In this document: in pieces, positions 41,118 through 50,027 of the stretch
How positions within the stretch are numbered: position 1 is the stretch's first letter
How the letters are laid out: each line of letters opens with the position of its first letter
Assembly (NCBI GenBank): GCA_019930625.1
Contig: CP082844.1
Span: 1,550,001-1,614,000 of the forward strand
Direction of reading: 5' to 3'
DNA from: Nocardia asteroides
GTDB taxonomy: Bacteria; Actinomycetota; Actinomycetes; Mycobacteriales; Mycobacteriaceae
Length of the DNA: 64,000 nt
Made by a program: the position numbers and the translations under genes
The notes under the pieces: generated by a model
The model's database searches: none
Seen by the model: the letters and a program-made list of their open reading frames with translations, nothing else
What the model was told of the DNA's origin: nothing

Positions 41118-41417
41118 GTGGCTGGTTCGCGGTACTCGTTCACGGCGGAAGTGTGGGAACACCAGGGGGATGCCGCCTGGCATTTCGTGTCGCTGCCGGA
41201 GGACGTGGCCGATGAGATAGAAGAGCGGTACGCGCATCGTTCGGGTGGGTTCGGCTCGGTGCGGGTGCATGTGGTCGTCGGCGCCAGCCGGTGGTCTACA
41301 TCGCTATTTCCCGACAAGTCGCGGGCGACCTATGTGCTGCCGATGAAGAAGGCCGTGCGGGTCGCGGAGGGACTGGAGGCGGGTTCGACGGCGCGAATCG
41401 AACTCACTGTCGCTTGA
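41118..41417 (+). CDS. DUF1905 domain protein
   Basis: 99 residues from GTG 41118. The single DUF1905 domain is complete: YSFTAEVWEHQGDAAWHFVSLPEDVADEI, GSVRVHVVVGASRWSTSLFPD and YVLPMKKAVRVAEGLEAGSTARIEL. Members are small beta-barrel proteins of unknown role, sometimes fused to bacteriocin-protection (YdeI/OmpD-associated) domains. It stands alone between the dpg operon and a lipoprotein gene. Confidence 0.8.
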   Translation: MAGSRYSFTAEVWEHQGDAAWHFVSLPEDVADEIEERYAHRSGGFGSVRVHVVVGASRWSTSLFPDKSRATYVLPMKKAVRVAEGLEAGSTARIELTVA

Positions 41418-41668
41418 CCGCCACCACCACGATCATGAGCACACCGAGCACGATGCCACCGAAACCGAGGGCGCGAACCAGCGGCCGGACGGAGTGACAG
41501 GTCGGGCTGTCGGCGATCAGACCGGGTTCGGCGACGTCGGGAGAGGCGGCTGTGACACGGTCGGATCCTCGGCTTCTGGTCGACACCCGCGTCGACGTAG
41601 GCGTCAGCCTCCCGGCCCTGCCACGCGAATCATCGACTACCCGGCCGTGCCCGTGGACCGCCGGCGGC

Positions 41669-42010
41669 TCAGCGCTGCTGGGGCGCCGCCATGCACTCAC
41701 CGGCGATGCGACCGCTGGCGGCGCGCGCCTTGTCCGCGTCCTCCTTGCTCATGCCCAGGGTCTCCTGGTTGGGAGTCTTGGTGTCGTACTCGTCGCTGAT
41801 CATGATTCGCAGTCCGTCCTGCGAGATTCCCTGGTCGACGAACACCTTCGCGGCGCAGTCGGCCAGTTGCTTGTTCTTGAGGCCCTTGTCCTGCAACGAC
41901 TTGGCGAGATCGGCCTGCGTCACCGTGGGCGCCGCCGTGTCCTTGTCGCTGCCGCATGCCGCGAGTACCGGCAGCGCGATCAGCGCCGCGGCGATCATGC
42001 AGATCCGCAC
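41669..42010 (-). CDS. Small lipoprotein
   Basis: 113 residues from GTG 42010 with an excellent ribosome site (AGAGGAG, spacing about six). A signal peptide with lipobox LPVLAAC puts the lipidated Cys at 19. The mature part is helical with two further Cys (ADCAAKVF, GECMAAP), probably a disulfide, and the repeat-like TQADLAKSLQDKGLKNKQL. It resembles many small actinobacterial lipoproteins; no function known. The open frame upstream to 42256 is not used. Confidence 0.8.
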   Translation of the reverse strand: MRICMIAAALIALPVLAACGSDKDTAAPTVTQADLAKSLQDKGLKNKQLADCAAKVFVDQGISQDGLRIMISDEYDTKTPNQETLGMSKEDADKARAASGRIAGECMAAPQQR

Positions 42011-42140
42011 CTGACTCCTCTTCCTCGACTGACCACCCGTCGGTGGCGTGGCCACCATAATGCCGTGTGGCGTCCAGCGGTAGTCGTTCCCGGCGAGAGG
42101 AACGAAAGATGTTGCCGCGAAAGCTATATACAGACAGACC

Positions 42141-42437
42141 TCAGAGATCCATTGCCGCCCGCAGCGCGGTGTCGAGCCGTTCCAGGGTTTCGGTGTCCAC
42201 CGCGTCCACCCGCTCGGCCAGCCAACCGCGGAAGATGCGCCCGATGTTTCCGGCATGCACCCAGCCGTGATCCTGCACCGGAACCGCGAGAATGTCCTGC
42301 GGATCGTCTTCGATGACCTCGGCCGCGATCAGCCAAGGACGAGGCGATTCGTTGATGCCGTCACTGCTGATGAGCACGACCGTTCGGCGACGCGGCGAAC
42401 CATGCGGGTTGTAGATCCACAGTTCACCCCGACGCAC
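42141..42437 (-). CDS. MazF/PemK-like toxin
   Basis: 98 residues. The start MRRGELWIYNPHGSPRRRTVVLISSDGIN follows the MazF pattern (RGEIW, then a P-R-R-x-V-V-x-x-S-x-D turn). Further strands are IAAEVIEDDPQDILAVPVQDHGWVH and NIGRIFRGWLAERVDAVD. MazF toxins cleave mRNA and are held inactive by the antitoxin encoded just before. Its start lies 14 bases inside the antitoxin gene, the usual order for such modules. The family is divergent, so RNA specificity cannot be guessed. Confidence 0.75.
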   Translation of the reverse strand: MRRGELWIYNPHGSPRRRTVVLISSDGINESPRPWLIAAEVIEDDPQDILAVPVQDHGWVHAGNIGRIFRGWLAERVDAVDTETLERLDTALRAAMDL

Positions 42438-42648
42438 GCATCGCCTCCTCGGCGGCCGCCAGCTCGGCCGCGTCCGCGGCGGCCTCGGCGGTCACATCCG
42501 ACACCGGACCGACCCCGGTGCGCACGGCCTCCCGTCGCGCGGCCTTGGAAATCCAAGCCGACGGCGACATTCCCGCCCGAGCTGCCGCCTGCTCGGCGTA
42601 CGACCAGGCGGCTTCATCCAGCGAAAGGGTGACCTTACGCGTTGCCAT
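42424..42648 (-). CDS. Antitoxin of the MazF-like module
   Basis: 74 residues from ATG 42648. The N-terminus MATRKVTLSLDEAAWSYAEQAAARAG is a ribbon-helix-helix-like DNA-binding start, followed by SPSAWISKAARREAVRTG and an Ala/Glu-rich tail that would wrap the toxin. Small size, position before the toxin and 14-base overlap support the role. Such antitoxins usually repress their own promoter. Confidence 0.75.
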   Translation of the reverse strand: MATRKVTLSLDEAAWSYAEQAAARAGMSPSAWISKAARREAVRTGVGPVSDVTAEAAADAAELAAAEEAMRASG

Positions 42649-42768
42649 ACCAATTATCGTACCGACCATGGCCGCGGTCACGCCAGTCCTCCACGACGCC
42701 GGATGAGAGGGAGCGGCACACGGCGCGATCCCAACTGATGGCTGGTGACTGCTGTTAGTGTTGGCCGC

Positions 42769-43560
42769 ATGACGACGTTGCACCATCACCGCGTGGGCGC
42801 GGGCGAGCCCCTAGTGCTGGTCCACGGGGTCGGAAGCCGGTGGCAGGTGTGGGAGCCGATCATCGACACACTGTCCGCGTCGTACGAAGTAATCGCGGTG
42901 GACCTGCCCGGTTTCGGCGGCTCGACGCATCCGCTGGCGCACACCACGGTCGCCAACCTCACCGAGGCGCTCGCCGAATTCCTCGCCGCGCAGGGCATCG
43001 ACCGGCCGCATCTGGCGGGCAATTCGATGGGCGGGCTGATCACTCTCGATCTGGCCGCCCGCGGGCTGGCTCGTTCCGTCACCGCCTACTCGCCGATCGG
43101 GTTCTGGGACACCGCGGGTCGCGTCTGGTGCCAGCAGTCGCTGGGCAAGTCACGAGCGCTCGCACGCAAGTTGCGCCCCGCCCTGCCATCCGTCCTCGGC
43201 ACCGCCGCGGGCCGGACCGTGTTCCTCTCCCTGATCTTCGGCAAGCCGTGGGCACTCGATGCGAAGGTCGCGCTGGACACCGCGATCGGCGCGGTGGAGG
43301 CGGCCGGCTTCGACGAAGCTCTCGCCTCGTTCACCGACGTCCGCCTGCCCGAGATCGGCGCGCTCGCCGAGATTCCGGTGACGGTCGCCTGGGGCAGCCG
43401 CGACATCCTGCTCACCTACGCGACCCAGAGCCGCAAAGCCCGAAGCGTGCTGCCGAACGCCGAGCACGTCACCCTGCGCGGCAGCGGGCACACACCGTTC
43501 TTCGATGATCCGGCCGGCTGCGCACAGGTCCTGCTCGAGACGGTCACACGCACACGGTAG
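42769..43560 (+). CDS. Alpha/beta hydrolase
   Basis: 263 residues from ATG 42769. Core motifs: oxyanion segment VLVHGVGSRWQVW, VIAVDLPGFGGST, nucleophile elbow HLAGNSMGGLITLDLA (Ser), Asp in VAWGSRDILLTY and His in LRGSGHTPFFDDP, so the triad is complete. The substrate is unknown; the closest look is to epoxide-hydrolase or haloperoxidase-like members. It is divergent from the antitoxin gene and ends four bases before the TetR gene, which converges on it. Confidence 0.88.
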   Translation: MTTLHHHRVGAGEPLVLVHGVGSRWQVWEPIIDTLSASYEVIAVDLPGFGGSTHPLAHTTVANLTEALAEFLAAQGIDRPHLAGNSMGGLITLDLAARGLARSVTAYSPIGFWDTAGRVWCQQSLGKSRALARKLRPALPSVLGTAAGRTVFLSLIFGKPWALDAKVALDTAIGAVEAAGFDEALASFTDVRLPEIGALAEIPVTVAWGSRDILLTYATQSRKARSVLPNAEHVTLRGSGHTPFFDDPAGCAQVLLETVTRTR

Positions 43561-43563
43561 GAG

Positions 43564-44226
43564 TCAGCGGGCGGGCGGATCGAGCAACGTGTCCGCGGCC
43601 GCCGTGCCGAGCAAGACGCGCACGGCGTTGCCCCACCGGTGCCTGAGAATTCGATTGCTGGACCCGTCACCGGTGAGCAGCACGCGCAGCGCCAGGCCGG
43701 TCATGATCTCGATGGTGAACTCGGTGATCGTCGGAACCCGCGGATCGTCGGGGAATTCGCGCCGGAAGCTGTCGCGAATGCTGGTGTGCATCAGTTCGAA
43801 CAGGCGCACCTCCAGCGGGAGGAACGCCGCGCGCAGTTCCGGGTCGGTCCGCGCGCCGACCCACATCTCCAACGCCGCCCAGAACGACGGCCCGCTGAGC
43901 ATCCGCATGGTCAGCTCGACCGCCGTCTCCAACCGGTCCGCCTCGTCGGGGATCGCCTCGAATTCGCTGGTCAGCTGGTCGAATCGGCGTTGCGCCACGT
44001 GCTCGACGGCGCCTGCGAGCAGGTCGGCCCTGGTCGGGAAATAGTGCTGCAACGTCCCCCGCGGCACACCCGCCCGTTTCTGCACCTCGAGCGTTGTCGT
44101 GCCCGCGTAACCGACCTCGACGAGACTTTCCACCGCCGCGTCCAGCAGGCGCGTGCGCATACGCTCCCTGCGCTGCGCCTGCGGCTGCCGGACGTGTCCC
44201 GGCCCGCCTGTCAGCGGCCCTGCCAC
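43564..44226 (-). CDS. TetR-family regulator of the thiolase/crotonase operon
   Basis: About 220 residues if GTG 44226 is used, which overlaps the crotonase stop; ATG 44160 is an alternative. The HTH is LLDAAVESLVEVGYAGTTTLEVQKRAGVPRGTLQHYFPTRADLL, a very clear TetR signature. The ligand domain runs from about residue 75 to the end and includes MLSGPSFWAALEMWVGARTDPELRAAF. It is the third gene of an operon with thiolase and crotonase, a common arrangement for an autoregulated acyl-CoA sensor. The operator candidate is the palindrome at 46534-46551. Confidence 0.85.
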   Translation of the reverse strand: MAGPLTGGPGHVRQPQAQRRERMRTRLLDAAVESLVEVGYAGTTTLEVQKRAGVPRGTLQHYFPTRADLLAGAVEHVAQRRFDQLTSEFEAIPDEADRLETAVELTMRMLSGPSFWAALEMWVGARTDPELRAAFLPLEVRLFELMHTSIRDSFRREFPDDPRVPTITEFTIEIMTGLALRVLLTGDGSSNRILRHRWGNAVRVLLGTAAADTLLDPPAR

Positions 44227-44990
44227 TTCGGCTCGCGCTTCTGCGCGAACGCCAGCGCGCCTTCGGCGGCGTCCTTGGAAAACAGTGCGGGCAGGGCGAT
44301 CTCGCCCTGTTTCGCGAACGCTTCCGCGACCGGCCAATCCGGCGACTCATCGATGATGCGCTTGCTCGCGGCCACCGCCAGCGGCGCGGCGGCGGCGATC
44401 TCGGCCGCCAGTTCGAGCGCCACCGACAACGCGCCGCCCGGCTCGGTGACCCGATTGACCAAGCCGAGTTGGTAGAGCCGCTCGGCGCTGACCCGCCCGC
44501 CCGTGAGCGCGAGTTCGGCGGCGGTGCTGCGCGGCAGCCGCTGGGTCAGCCGCAGCACGCCGCCGCCCGCGGCGACCAGACCGCGCTTGACCTCGGGAAT
44601 GCCGAACTGCGCGTCGCGCGCCGCGACGATCAGATCACCCGACAGCGCCAGCTCGAAACCACCGGCCAGCGCGAAGCCCTCGACCGCGGAGATCATCGGC
44701 TTCGCCGGGGGCTTCGCCGCGATGCCGAGCGGGCCGCGCCGTTGCGTCATCGGCATCTCGCCCTTCGACGCGGCAACGAGATCCATTCCGGCACTGAAGG
44801 TTCCGCCCGCACCGGTGAGCACGAGCACGCGCGCGGCATCGTCGGCCTCGAACTCGTCGACGGCGGCCTCGATGGCTTGCGCGGTGGCCAGGTTGATCGC
44901 GTTGCGCGCCTCGGGACGGTTGACCGTCAGCACGGTGATCGCGTCGCGCCGCTCGACGAGAACCACGTCGGGTCCCACCGTCTCACTCAT
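44211..44990 (-). CDS. Enoyl-CoA hydratase/isomerase (crotonase)
   Basis: 259 residues from ATG 44990, overlapping the thiolase stop as ATGA. Crotonase motifs: AITVLTVNRPEARNAINLATAQ, oxyanion-hole GGTFSAGMDLVAASKGE and AVEGFALAGGFELALSGDLIVAARDAQFGIPEVKRGL, C-terminal FAQKREPKWQGR. Glu in FGIPEVKRGL is in place as one catalytic acid. The substrate is unknown; the operon suggests beta-oxidation of a specific acyl-CoA. Confidence 0.88.
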   Translation of the reverse strand: MSETVGPDVVLVERRDAITVLTVNRPEARNAINLATAQAIEAAVDEFEADDAARVLVLTGAGGTFSAGMDLVAASKGEMPMTQRRGPLGIAAKPPAKPMISAVEGFALAGGFELALSGDLIVAARDAQFGIPEVKRGLVAAGGGVLRLTQRLPRSTAAELALTGGRVSAERLYQLGLVNRVTEPGGALSVALELAAEIAAAAPLAVAASKRIIDESPDWPVAEAFAKQGEIALPALFSKDAAEGALAFAQKREPKWQGR

Positions 44991-46516
44991 TCGGCGCTCC
45001 TCTCGGTGAGCAGGGTGAACGTGTCCGCGGTGACCTCGGCGTCCGCGCCGAGCGGATCGCCTGCGGTGAACGCCGCGAGGGTGTCGGCATCCGACGCCCG
45101 AACCAGTATGCGGGTCCCCGCGGGTGTCAGTGCGCTCACCACAACGGCTTCCGGTTCGTCGGCACGGTCCGGCGCCGAGCCCTTGCGGTAGGCGACGGTG
45201 TACGCCTCGATCGAGACCGGGCCGGTGTACCCGGGCGCCGGTTCGCGTCGCGCCGGAGGCACTTGCGCCTCGATCGCACGGAACAGCCGCGCGGGCGGTC
45301 GGGCGGAGTACACGCCGACGCCGTGCTTGGTGCTGTACCAACCGAGCGCCGTCGCCAGTCCATAGGCGTCCGGGTCGGCGCGGAGAATGCCGTAAAGGGT
45401 CGCGATCGAATGCGTCGTGTAGTTGTTGCCCGGCCCGCCCGCGAAGGTGAGACCGCCGGTGACCGACAGCGGCCGCACCGGATCATCGAGCGGCAGACCG
45501 AGTTCCTCGGCCGCGACCTGCACCGCGACCGGGAAGCAGGAGTAGAGGTCGATGTGCGCGACGTCGTCTATCGCGATCCCCGCCGCGCCCAGCGTCGCTT
45601 TCCCCGCCGCGGCGATGGCGGGCGAGCGGGACATGTCCGCGCGCTCGGAGACGAACCACTCGTCGGTCGCGGTGGCGCCCGCGTGCGGGAACACCCACCG
45701 GTCCCGCGGCACACCGGCGGCGTCGGCGGCCGCCGCACTGCACAGGACCAGTCCGGCGCCCAGGTCGACGGTCAGGTTCGCGACCATCAGCTTCGGATAG
45801 GGTGTCGATACCATCCGGTTGGTGGGCGCGGGTGTCACCAGATCAGCGGCCGTATGTGCGGTGGGCTGCCACGCATAGGGATTACGTGCCGCGATGTCCG
45901 ACAGCCGCGACCACAGTCCGCCGATCCGCTGCCGGTGCGTGGCTTCACTCGTCCCGAGCCTGCGGCGCAGCGCCGTTTCCATCAGCGCATAGAAGTAGAC
46001 CGGCCCCCACAAGCCCGCCGCGGTCTCCATGTCCGAGTTCGGCGCGCGATCGGAGCCGATGATCTCGTCGGGCCCCACATCCTCCGGCTGCTCCGGCCAG
46101 TCCACCGCGGCGCCGTTGCGGGTGGCGGCGTTCCACGAGGACACCGCTTCGGCGCCGGTGAGCAGCGCGACGGCCGAGCGACCGTCGGCGATGGCCTGCG
46201 CGACCATGTTGAGCAGCCGCTGCGGCGCGTCACCGCCGAAACGCACCGATTGCACGGTCCGTTTCGGACTGATGCCCAGATCGGCGGCGACGAGTGCGCC
46301 CAAGTCACCGTAGGGGCGGCTGACCGGAGCGACGGCGGCGATCAAGTCGGCGGACCGCAGCAAACTGTCGCCGACGCCGCTGTCGGCGCCCGCGCGGCGC
46401 AGGGACTCGGCGGCGAGTTCGACCGGGCCGGGCAAACCCGGCTCTCCCGGTCGGTGTACGACCTGCCCGGCGCCGACGAGCACCGGCGTCCTCGGGTCCA
46501 TTCCGGCTGGCAGCAT
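44987..46516 (-). CDS. Thiolase-fold acetyl-CoA acetyltransferase-like protein lacking the N-terminal Cys
   Basis: 509 residues from ATG 46516, with GGAGGACGC just ahead. The N-terminal thiolase half reads TPVLVGAGQVVHRPGEPG, but where thiolases have the nucleophilic Cys (CxSGLQA) it has VRFGGDAPQRLLNMVAQAIADG. The C-terminal half keeps DLYSCFPVAVQVAAEELGL and VTGGLTFAGGPGNNYTTHSIATL. An extra C-terminal domain of about 80 residues follows. This matches the actinobacterial thiolase-like family (Rv1867 type), probably not a true acetyltransferase. First gene of an operon with crotonase and TetR. Confidence 0.82.
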   Translation of the reverse strand: MLPAGMDPRTPVLVGAGQVVHRPGEPGLPGPVELAAESLRRAGADSGVGDSLLRSADLIAAVAPVSRPYGDLGALVAADLGISPKRTVQSVRFGGDAPQRLLNMVAQAIADGRSAVALLTGAEAVSSWNAATRNGAAVDWPEQPEDVGPDEIIGSDRAPNSDMETAAGLWGPVYFYALMETALRRRLGTSEATHRQRIGGLWSRLSDIAARNPYAWQPTAHTAADLVTPAPTNRMVSTPYPKLMVANLTVDLGAGLVLCSAAAADAAGVPRDRWVFPHAGATATDEWFVSERADMSRSPAIAAAGKATLGAAGIAIDDVAHIDLYSCFPVAVQVAAEELGLPLDDPVRPLSVTGGLTFAGGPGNNYTTHSIATLYGILRADPDAYGLATALGWYSTKHGVGVYSARPPARLFRAIEAQVPPARREPAPGYTGPVSIEAYTVAYRKGSAPDRADEPEAVVVSALTPAGTRILVRASDADTLAAFTAGDPLGADAEVTADTFTLLTERSAE

Positions 46517-46533
46517 GCGTCCTCCGCTCCAGA

Positions 46534-46551
46534 ACCGTCAACATTGACGGT
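46534..46551. promoter_or_regulatory. Operator candidate upstream of the thiolase operon
   Basis: ACCGTCAA-CA-TTGACGGT: perfect eight-base arms with a two-base spacer, 18 bp before the thiolase start and 84 bp before the divergent crotonase at 46635. Size and place fit autoregulation by the TetR protein encoded at the end of the operon, perhaps controlling both directions. Confidence 0.65.
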
Positions 46552-46634
46552 AACTCGAGTTCGATTAGAACAGAACCGAAGCTTCACGGGCAACAGCGCG
46601 AGTCCCGCAACTGACCGGTGAGTAAGATCCGAGA

Positions 46635-47390
46635 ATGGGCACCAACATCGCACTGCGGATCGACAACAACCTCGCGTACGTCACGCTCGACCGGCCGGAC
46701 AAGCACAACGGCCTTACTGTCGAGATGCTTAGCGGACTGATTACCAGTGCGAAAATCGTGGCTCGCCGTGGTGATGTGCGCGCGGTGATCCTGTCCGGGA
46801 ACGGACCCAGCTTCAGCAGTGGACTGGACATCGCAGCGGCCACTAGCAATCCAATAGCTATCATCCGAAATTTCGCGCCGCGACCCTGGCGGGGCACGAA
46901 CGCGTTCCAAGAGGCGTGCTGGGCCTGGCGCCGCCTGCCCGTGCCGGTGATCGCCGCGGTGCATGGGCGCTGCTACGGCGGCGGGCTGCAGCTCGCACTG
47001 GCCGCCGACTTCCGTTTCGCCACCCCCGACGCGGAGTTCTCCGTCATGGAAGCCGCGCACGGTCTCATACCGGACATGACCGGCGCGGCCTCGCTGTCAC
47101 GCCTGGTCGGGATGGACCGAGCCCTCTTGCTCACGATGACCGCGGACACCGTGGATGCCGCCTACGCAGCGAAGATCGGCTTGGTCACCGAGTTGACGGA
47201 AGACCCCGTCGCCGAGGCCGAGAAACTGGCCGACCGCCTCGCGACCCGATCGCCCCACGCCGTCGCCGCGGCCAAGCGGCTGTTCGAGAAGCCGTGGCAA
47301 GCGTCCCCCCGGCGAACCTTTGCCGTCGAGCGCGCCACCCAGCTACCCCTCATCCTCCGGAAAGCGCTCCGCCAGCGGACTCTGCAATAG
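46635..47390 (+). CDS. Enoyl-CoA hydratase/isomerase (crotonase), second copy
   Basis: 251 residues from ATG 46635. Motifs: AYVTLDRPDKHNGLTVEML, oxyanion-hole PSFSSGLDIAAA and AVHGRCYGGGLQLALAADFRFATPDAEFSVMEAAHGLIPDM; a Glu and an Asp near the expected active-site positions are visible (MEAAHGLIPD). Divergent from the thiolase operon, sharing its 118-bp control region with the palindrome. Function probably linked to the same acyl-CoA pathway. Confidence 0.87.
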   Translation: MGTNIALRIDNNLAYVTLDRPDKHNGLTVEMLSGLITSAKIVARRGDVRAVILSGNGPSFSSGLDIAAATSNPIAIIRNFAPRPWRGTNAFQEACWAWRRLPVPVIAAVHGRCYGGGLQLALAADFRFATPDAEFSVMEAAHGLIPDMTGAASLSRLVGMDRALLLTMTADTVDAAYAAKIGLVTELTEDPVAEAEKLADRLATRSPHAVAAAKRLFEKPWQASPRRTFAVERATQLPLILRKALRQRTLQ

Positions 47391-47568
47391 CTGCTTGTTC
47401 GCCAGTATGCGACATAAGGCACATCCGCGCCGATTTCACTGCTAGCATTTGCCCACGATTTGCCAGCCAGTCGAATAGTGGTGCGCGGCACACTGCGAAG
47501 GGTCTGTGTATCGCGGGACATCTGTGTTTCGCACCGCTCACGGCAAGAAACCGGAGGGCTCACAGACA

Positions 47569-48675
47569 GTGATCAGGACCGCATGCTTCCTGCTCTCGGC
47601 GCTGGCGGGTGTCTCGGCCTTGCTCTTCACGGCGACCACCCCCGCCATCGCCAACCCGAACGCCATCAATCCGATCCCGGTGCTCAACGGCACGACCGGG
47701 TTGCCGAATCTGCTCGGCCGCACCAAGGCGGTGTTCCAGGTGACCGGGATGGCCAGCCCGAACAACACCCAGACCTACAACGTCCTCGGCACCGACCTCG
47801 GCATCATGTGGGACAACGGGCGCGGCGAAATGCTCACCGCGTTCGGCGACACCGCGGGCTTCGGCTTTCCCAATCTGCTCGCGGGCAGCATGTGGTCCTG
47901 GCGCAGCAATATCCTCCTGCGCAGTCACACCAAGGACCCCGCCGAGGGCATCTATTTCGACAGCGTGGTGCGCGATGTGTTCGGCCAAGCGCGCGACCTG
48001 ATTCCCAGCCCGAAGATTCCCTTCCTGGAGATCAGCCGGATTCCCACCGCGGGCATCGCGGTGGACGGCGTGCAGTACATGAGCCTGATGTCGGTGAAGA
48101 CCTGGGACGACGTCGGTCAATGGAGCACCAGCTTCTCCGGGCTCGCCGTCTCCGGAGACAACGGCGAGACCTGGGCCGAACTGCCGGAGACACGGCGAAC
48201 GAACGAGGGCGGAAACGCCAACTTCCAGATGAACGCCTTTCTTTCCGACGGCGGGTACATCTACGAGTACGGCACCCGATCCGGGCGCGACAACACCGCA
48301 CACGTGGCCCGTGTGCGCGCACACGACATCGCGAACCTCGCCGAATACGAATACTGGGACGGCCGCGCGTGGCGCAAGAACGACGTGAATGCCGCCGCAC
48401 CGATCATGTGGGGTGTCGGCGAATTGTCGGTGATGTACAACGCTTATCTCGGACAGTACATTTCGCTCACCACCGACCGGTTCAATTCCGTGGTGATGCG
48501 GCGCGCGTCCACACCGGCCGGTCCGTGGAGCGATCCCGAAGTGCTGATCGACACCCGCGAATTGCCCACCGCCTACGCGCCCTCGATCTTCCCGTACCAG
48601 ACGGGACGTGATCTGTACTTCCTCACGACGGTGCACAGCCAATACAACGTCTTGCTGATGCGCACGACACTGTAG
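47569..48675 (+). CDS. Secreted DUF4185 protein, copy 1
   Basis: 368 residues from GTG 47569. Signal peptide: TACFLLSALAGVSALLFTATTPAIA. The mature part is a DUF4185 beta-propeller-like domain: GTDLGIMWDNGRGEMLTAFGDTAGFG, QYMSLMSVKTWDDVGQWSTSF, YEYWDGRAWRKND and the end YQTGRDLYFLTTVHSQYNVLLMRTTL. The family is exported in mycobacteria and nocardiae and resembles glycoside-hydrolase or sialidase propellers; no activity is assured. A close paralogue lies at 54671-55756. Confidence 0.88.
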   Translation: MIRTACFLLSALAGVSALLFTATTPAIANPNAINPIPVLNGTTGLPNLLGRTKAVFQVTGMASPNNTQTYNVLGTDLGIMWDNGRGEMLTAFGDTAGFGFPNLLAGSMWSWRSNILLRSHTKDPAEGIYFDSVVRDVFGQARDLIPSPKIPFLEISRIPTAGIAVDGVQYMSLMSVKTWDDVGQWSTSFSGLAVSGDNGETWAELPETRRTNEGGNANFQMNAFLSDGGYIYEYGTRSGRDNTAHVARVRAHDIANLAEYEYWDGRAWRKNDVNAAAPIMWGVGELSVMYNAYLGQYISLTTDRFNSVVMRRASTPAGPWSDPEVLIDTRELPTAYAPSIFPYQTGRDLYFLTTVHSQYNVLLMRTTL

Positions 48676-48769
48676 CCCGGGGCAGACGGTCCGACGCGGC
48701 ACTTGACCTCAACAAAGGTTGATATATGAGGCTGAACCGCGTCGGTCCGTTCCCGTCCCTGGAGGCATC

Positions 48770-49978
48770 ATGCTCAGCACCACCGTCGACGTCCGCACCT
48801 GGCTGCGCGAGAACGCCGTCGCGATCGACAGCTTCGATCCTGACTCCCCCGGCTCGGACCTCGACAGCTTGATCGCGCGACTCGGCACCGCCACGGTGGT
48901 GGGCCTGGGTGAGTCGACACGGTTCTCCCGGCAGACATTCGGTGTGCGCGAACGGATATTCCGTGGGCTGGTCGAACGGCACGGTTTCCGCGCCTTGGCC
49001 ATTCAGGACAGCGCGCGTTCGGGTGAACGCTGGGACCGGTTCGTCACCAGCGGGGAGAGCGACCCGTTGACGGTGCTCGCCGGCGCGTGGCGGCCGTGGC
49101 GGACCGAGGAGTCGGTGGCCACGCTGCGCTGGATCCGCGCGTACAACCTGGCGCATCCGCAAGACCCCGTGCGGATCTTCGGCGTGGAACCGCCCCATGC
49201 CGAGCCCAGTGACTACGACGCGGTGCTCGATTATGTGCGACGCGCTGCCCCCGACCGGACGGCCGCGATCGAGGTGCACCTCGCGCCGATCCGCACCGCG
49301 CACCAGATCGACGAGCACGTCCAGCGCCACCAGGGCATCCACCCCGGCCGCCCGTTCGTGGAGCACGCCGAAGACGCATTCGCGCTGCTCACGGCGCTGC
49401 CGGACACGAAGGAGCGCGCTACTGCCCTGGACCACGCCCGCCTGATCCTCGACTTCCACCGGCACAGCGTCGCGAGCCAGGGCTTCGCCCGGGACGAGCG
49501 GCCTTCCGCCGAGACGGTGCTGGGATGGCAGCGAGCGACCGGCGCCAAGATCGTCTACTGGGACGGGATCGCGCACACCACCAGTCTTCCGATCGCCTTC
49601 GGCGCGGCCGAATTCCATGGCGCGGGAAGCCATCTGCGTGCTCGGCTCGGCGCGGGGTACACGTCCGTCGGCATCGGCTTCCACCACGGCGACCTCGGTG
49701 TGGCGACGGCGCCCGACCCGCAGGACGACTTGGTCGATGCCGCCCTGGGCGAGGTCGACCTGCCCGCGTACTACGTCGACCTGGACGCCGCCGCGCCGGA
49801 ACCGGTGCGCGACTGGCTCACCGGTCCGGCGAAACTGCGCACCATCAGCGGCGTCTACGACCCGGCCCAGGACGCCTCGGCGAACATCCGGCTCTCCGCG
49901 CTCGCCGACGCGTTCGACGTGCTGATCCACGTGCGCGAGACCACGCCGGTGCACTGGCTCTCGCAGGTATCGGACTGA
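48770..49978 (+). CDS. Erythromycin-esterase family protein with altered active-site motif
   Basis: 402 residues from ATG 48770. Family pattern: LGTATVVGLGESTRFSRQTFGVRERIFRGLVERHGFRALAIQDSARSG, RWIRAYNLAHPQDPVRIFGVEPPHA, IVYWDGIAHTTSLPIAFGAAEFHG and LGAGYTSVGIGFHHGDLGVA. In macrolide-hydrolysing EreA/EreB the first motif is GE-x-x-H, whose His acts as base; here it is GESTR (Glu48, Arg51), so macrolide hydrolysis is doubtful. Not a reliable resistance call. Follows the DUF4185 gene by 94 bp. Confidence 0.78.
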   Translation: MLSTTVDVRTWLRENAVAIDSFDPDSPGSDLDSLIARLGTATVVGLGESTRFSRQTFGVRERIFRGLVERHGFRALAIQDSARSGERWDRFVTSGESDPLTVLAGAWRPWRTEESVATLRWIRAYNLAHPQDPVRIFGVEPPHAEPSDYDAVLDYVRRAAPDRTAAIEVHLAPIRTAHQIDEHVQRHQGIHPGRPFVEHAEDAFALLTALPDTKERATALDHARLILDFHRHSVASQGFARDERPSAETVLGWQRATGAKIVYWDGIAHTTSLPIAFGAAEFHGAGSHLRARLGAGYTSVGIGFHHGDLGVATAPDPQDDLVDAALGEVDLPAYYVDLDAAAPEPVRDWLTGPAKLRTISGVYDPAQDASANIRLSALADAFDVLIHVRETTPVHWLSQVSD

Positions 49979-50027
49979 CTCGGGCGACCCTGGGGATCGC
50001 GGGCCACGCGATCAATAGACTCGAAAC

